Assembly (NCBI GenBank): GCA_937894055.1
Contig: CALDHQ010000674.1
Location: 1-5,492 of the forward strand
Direction of reading: 5' to 3'
From: an uncultured Polymorphobacter sp.
GTDB taxonomy: Bacteria > Pseudomonadota > Alphaproteobacteria > Sphingomonadales > Sphingomonadaceae
Length of the DNA: 5,492 nucleotides
Under the pieces are notes generated by a model, which saw only the letters and a program-made list of their open reading frames with translations, was not told the origin of the DNA and ran no database searches. A program made the translations under genes and the position numbers. Positions 5,267 to 5,492 of the stretch are shown here, piece by piece (the first letter of the stretch is position 1; every line of letters starts with the position of its first letter).

Positions 5267-5492
5267 CTGCTGTTCACCACGGGCGGCAGCGATGCGGTGG
5301 AAGGTGCACTCAAGATCGCCCGCCAGTACCACAAGCTGCGCGGAGAGCGCGACCGCACCAAGTTCATTGCGATGCGCCAGGGCTACCACGGCGTGCACTT
5401 TGGCGGCATGAGCGTGAACGGCAACAGCAATTTCCGCCGTGCCTACGAACCGCTGCTGCCCGGATGCTTCCACATTGACACGCCTTGGACTT
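5267..5492 (+). CDS. Class III (PLP) aminotransferase, internal fragment
   Basis: The frame stays open to the right edge and encodes about 75 residues of a class III pyridoxal-phosphate aminotransferase. LLFTTGGSDAVEGALKIARQ is the cofactor phosphate-binding segment (G-G-S-D-A, equivalent to the usual N-S-G-S-E-A). R-T-K-F-I-A-M-R-Q-G-Y-H-G follows, with the Tyr-His-Gly that stacks on the cofactor ring, and then a stretch of the large domain ending in H-I-D-T-P-W. Such enzymes transfer amino groups between omega-amino compounds and keto acids. The N-terminal ~100 residues expected before this point are replaced by the decarboxylase-like piece, so there is no authentic start. In the present sequence the frame could be read from ATG 4988 as a nonsensical three-part fusion. 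The lysine that binds PLP would lie beyond the window. Confidence 0.83.
   Translation, partial: MLFTTGGSDAVEGALKIARQYHKLRGERDRTKFIAMRQGYHGVHFGGMSVNGNSNFRRAYEPLLPGCFHIDTPWT

Noticed and set aside
4837..5478. Plus-strand frame of 213 codons across the mosaic region
   Set aside because: No domain is recognisable; the true pieces are in another frame that stays open to the window edge.

Overview
This is high-GC DNA with tightly packed genes and long antisense open frames caused by the base composition. The left ~4.95 kb looks like a chromosomal piece from an alphaproteobacterium, most likely a sphingomonad. That placement rests on protein style, codon choice and a dispersed intergenic repeat starting GCCTCCGGCGGGCAGG that I recall as common in sphingomonad genomes. 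It is recollection, not a search result.

Layout: (1) 1-287, the C-terminal end of a Tet-type MFS efflux protein, overlapping by ATGA (2) a complete class A beta-lactamase with a Tat-type signal at 284-1162. (3) An inverted pair of the dispersed repeat (1141-1173 and 1196-1228) lies between the convergent lactamase and crotonase genes and encodes the last lactamase residues. (4) A crotonase-family gene (complement 1233-2042) and an SDR dehydrogenase gene (2192-3040) diverge from a 149-bp region with a perfect 16-bp palindrome and an extra half-site, a candidate shared operator. (5) A third repeat copy (3050-3082) fills the gap between the convergent SDR and metallophosphoesterase genes. (6) An MPPED-like metallophosphoesterase (complement 3096-3764) diverges from (7) an exported DUF885 protein starting at 3867.

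From about 4950 to the right edge the sequence stops making sense as one locus. The DUF885 reading frame breaks off at about two thirds of the usual family length. One open frame then runs through a piece of a tyrosine recombinase (~4952-5185), a short piece resembling malonyl-CoA decarboxylase (~5162-5266) and a piece of a class III aminotransferase (~5267-5492). Each piece is about 100-230 bp and the joins fall in sequence that could belong to either neighbour. An assembly or cloning chimera is the simplest explanation; a real rearrangement is possible but less likely.

Functional reading: the Tet-type pump and lactamase form a plausible two-gene drug-resistance operon. The crotonase/SDR pair suggests acyl-CoA or related lipid/ring catabolism under common control, with substrate unknown. 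I see no CRISPR array, tRNA, rRNA or complete insertion sequence. I did not find a convincing new multi-gene system. The most informative items are the covarying repeat family, the candidate operator and the anomalous right end.
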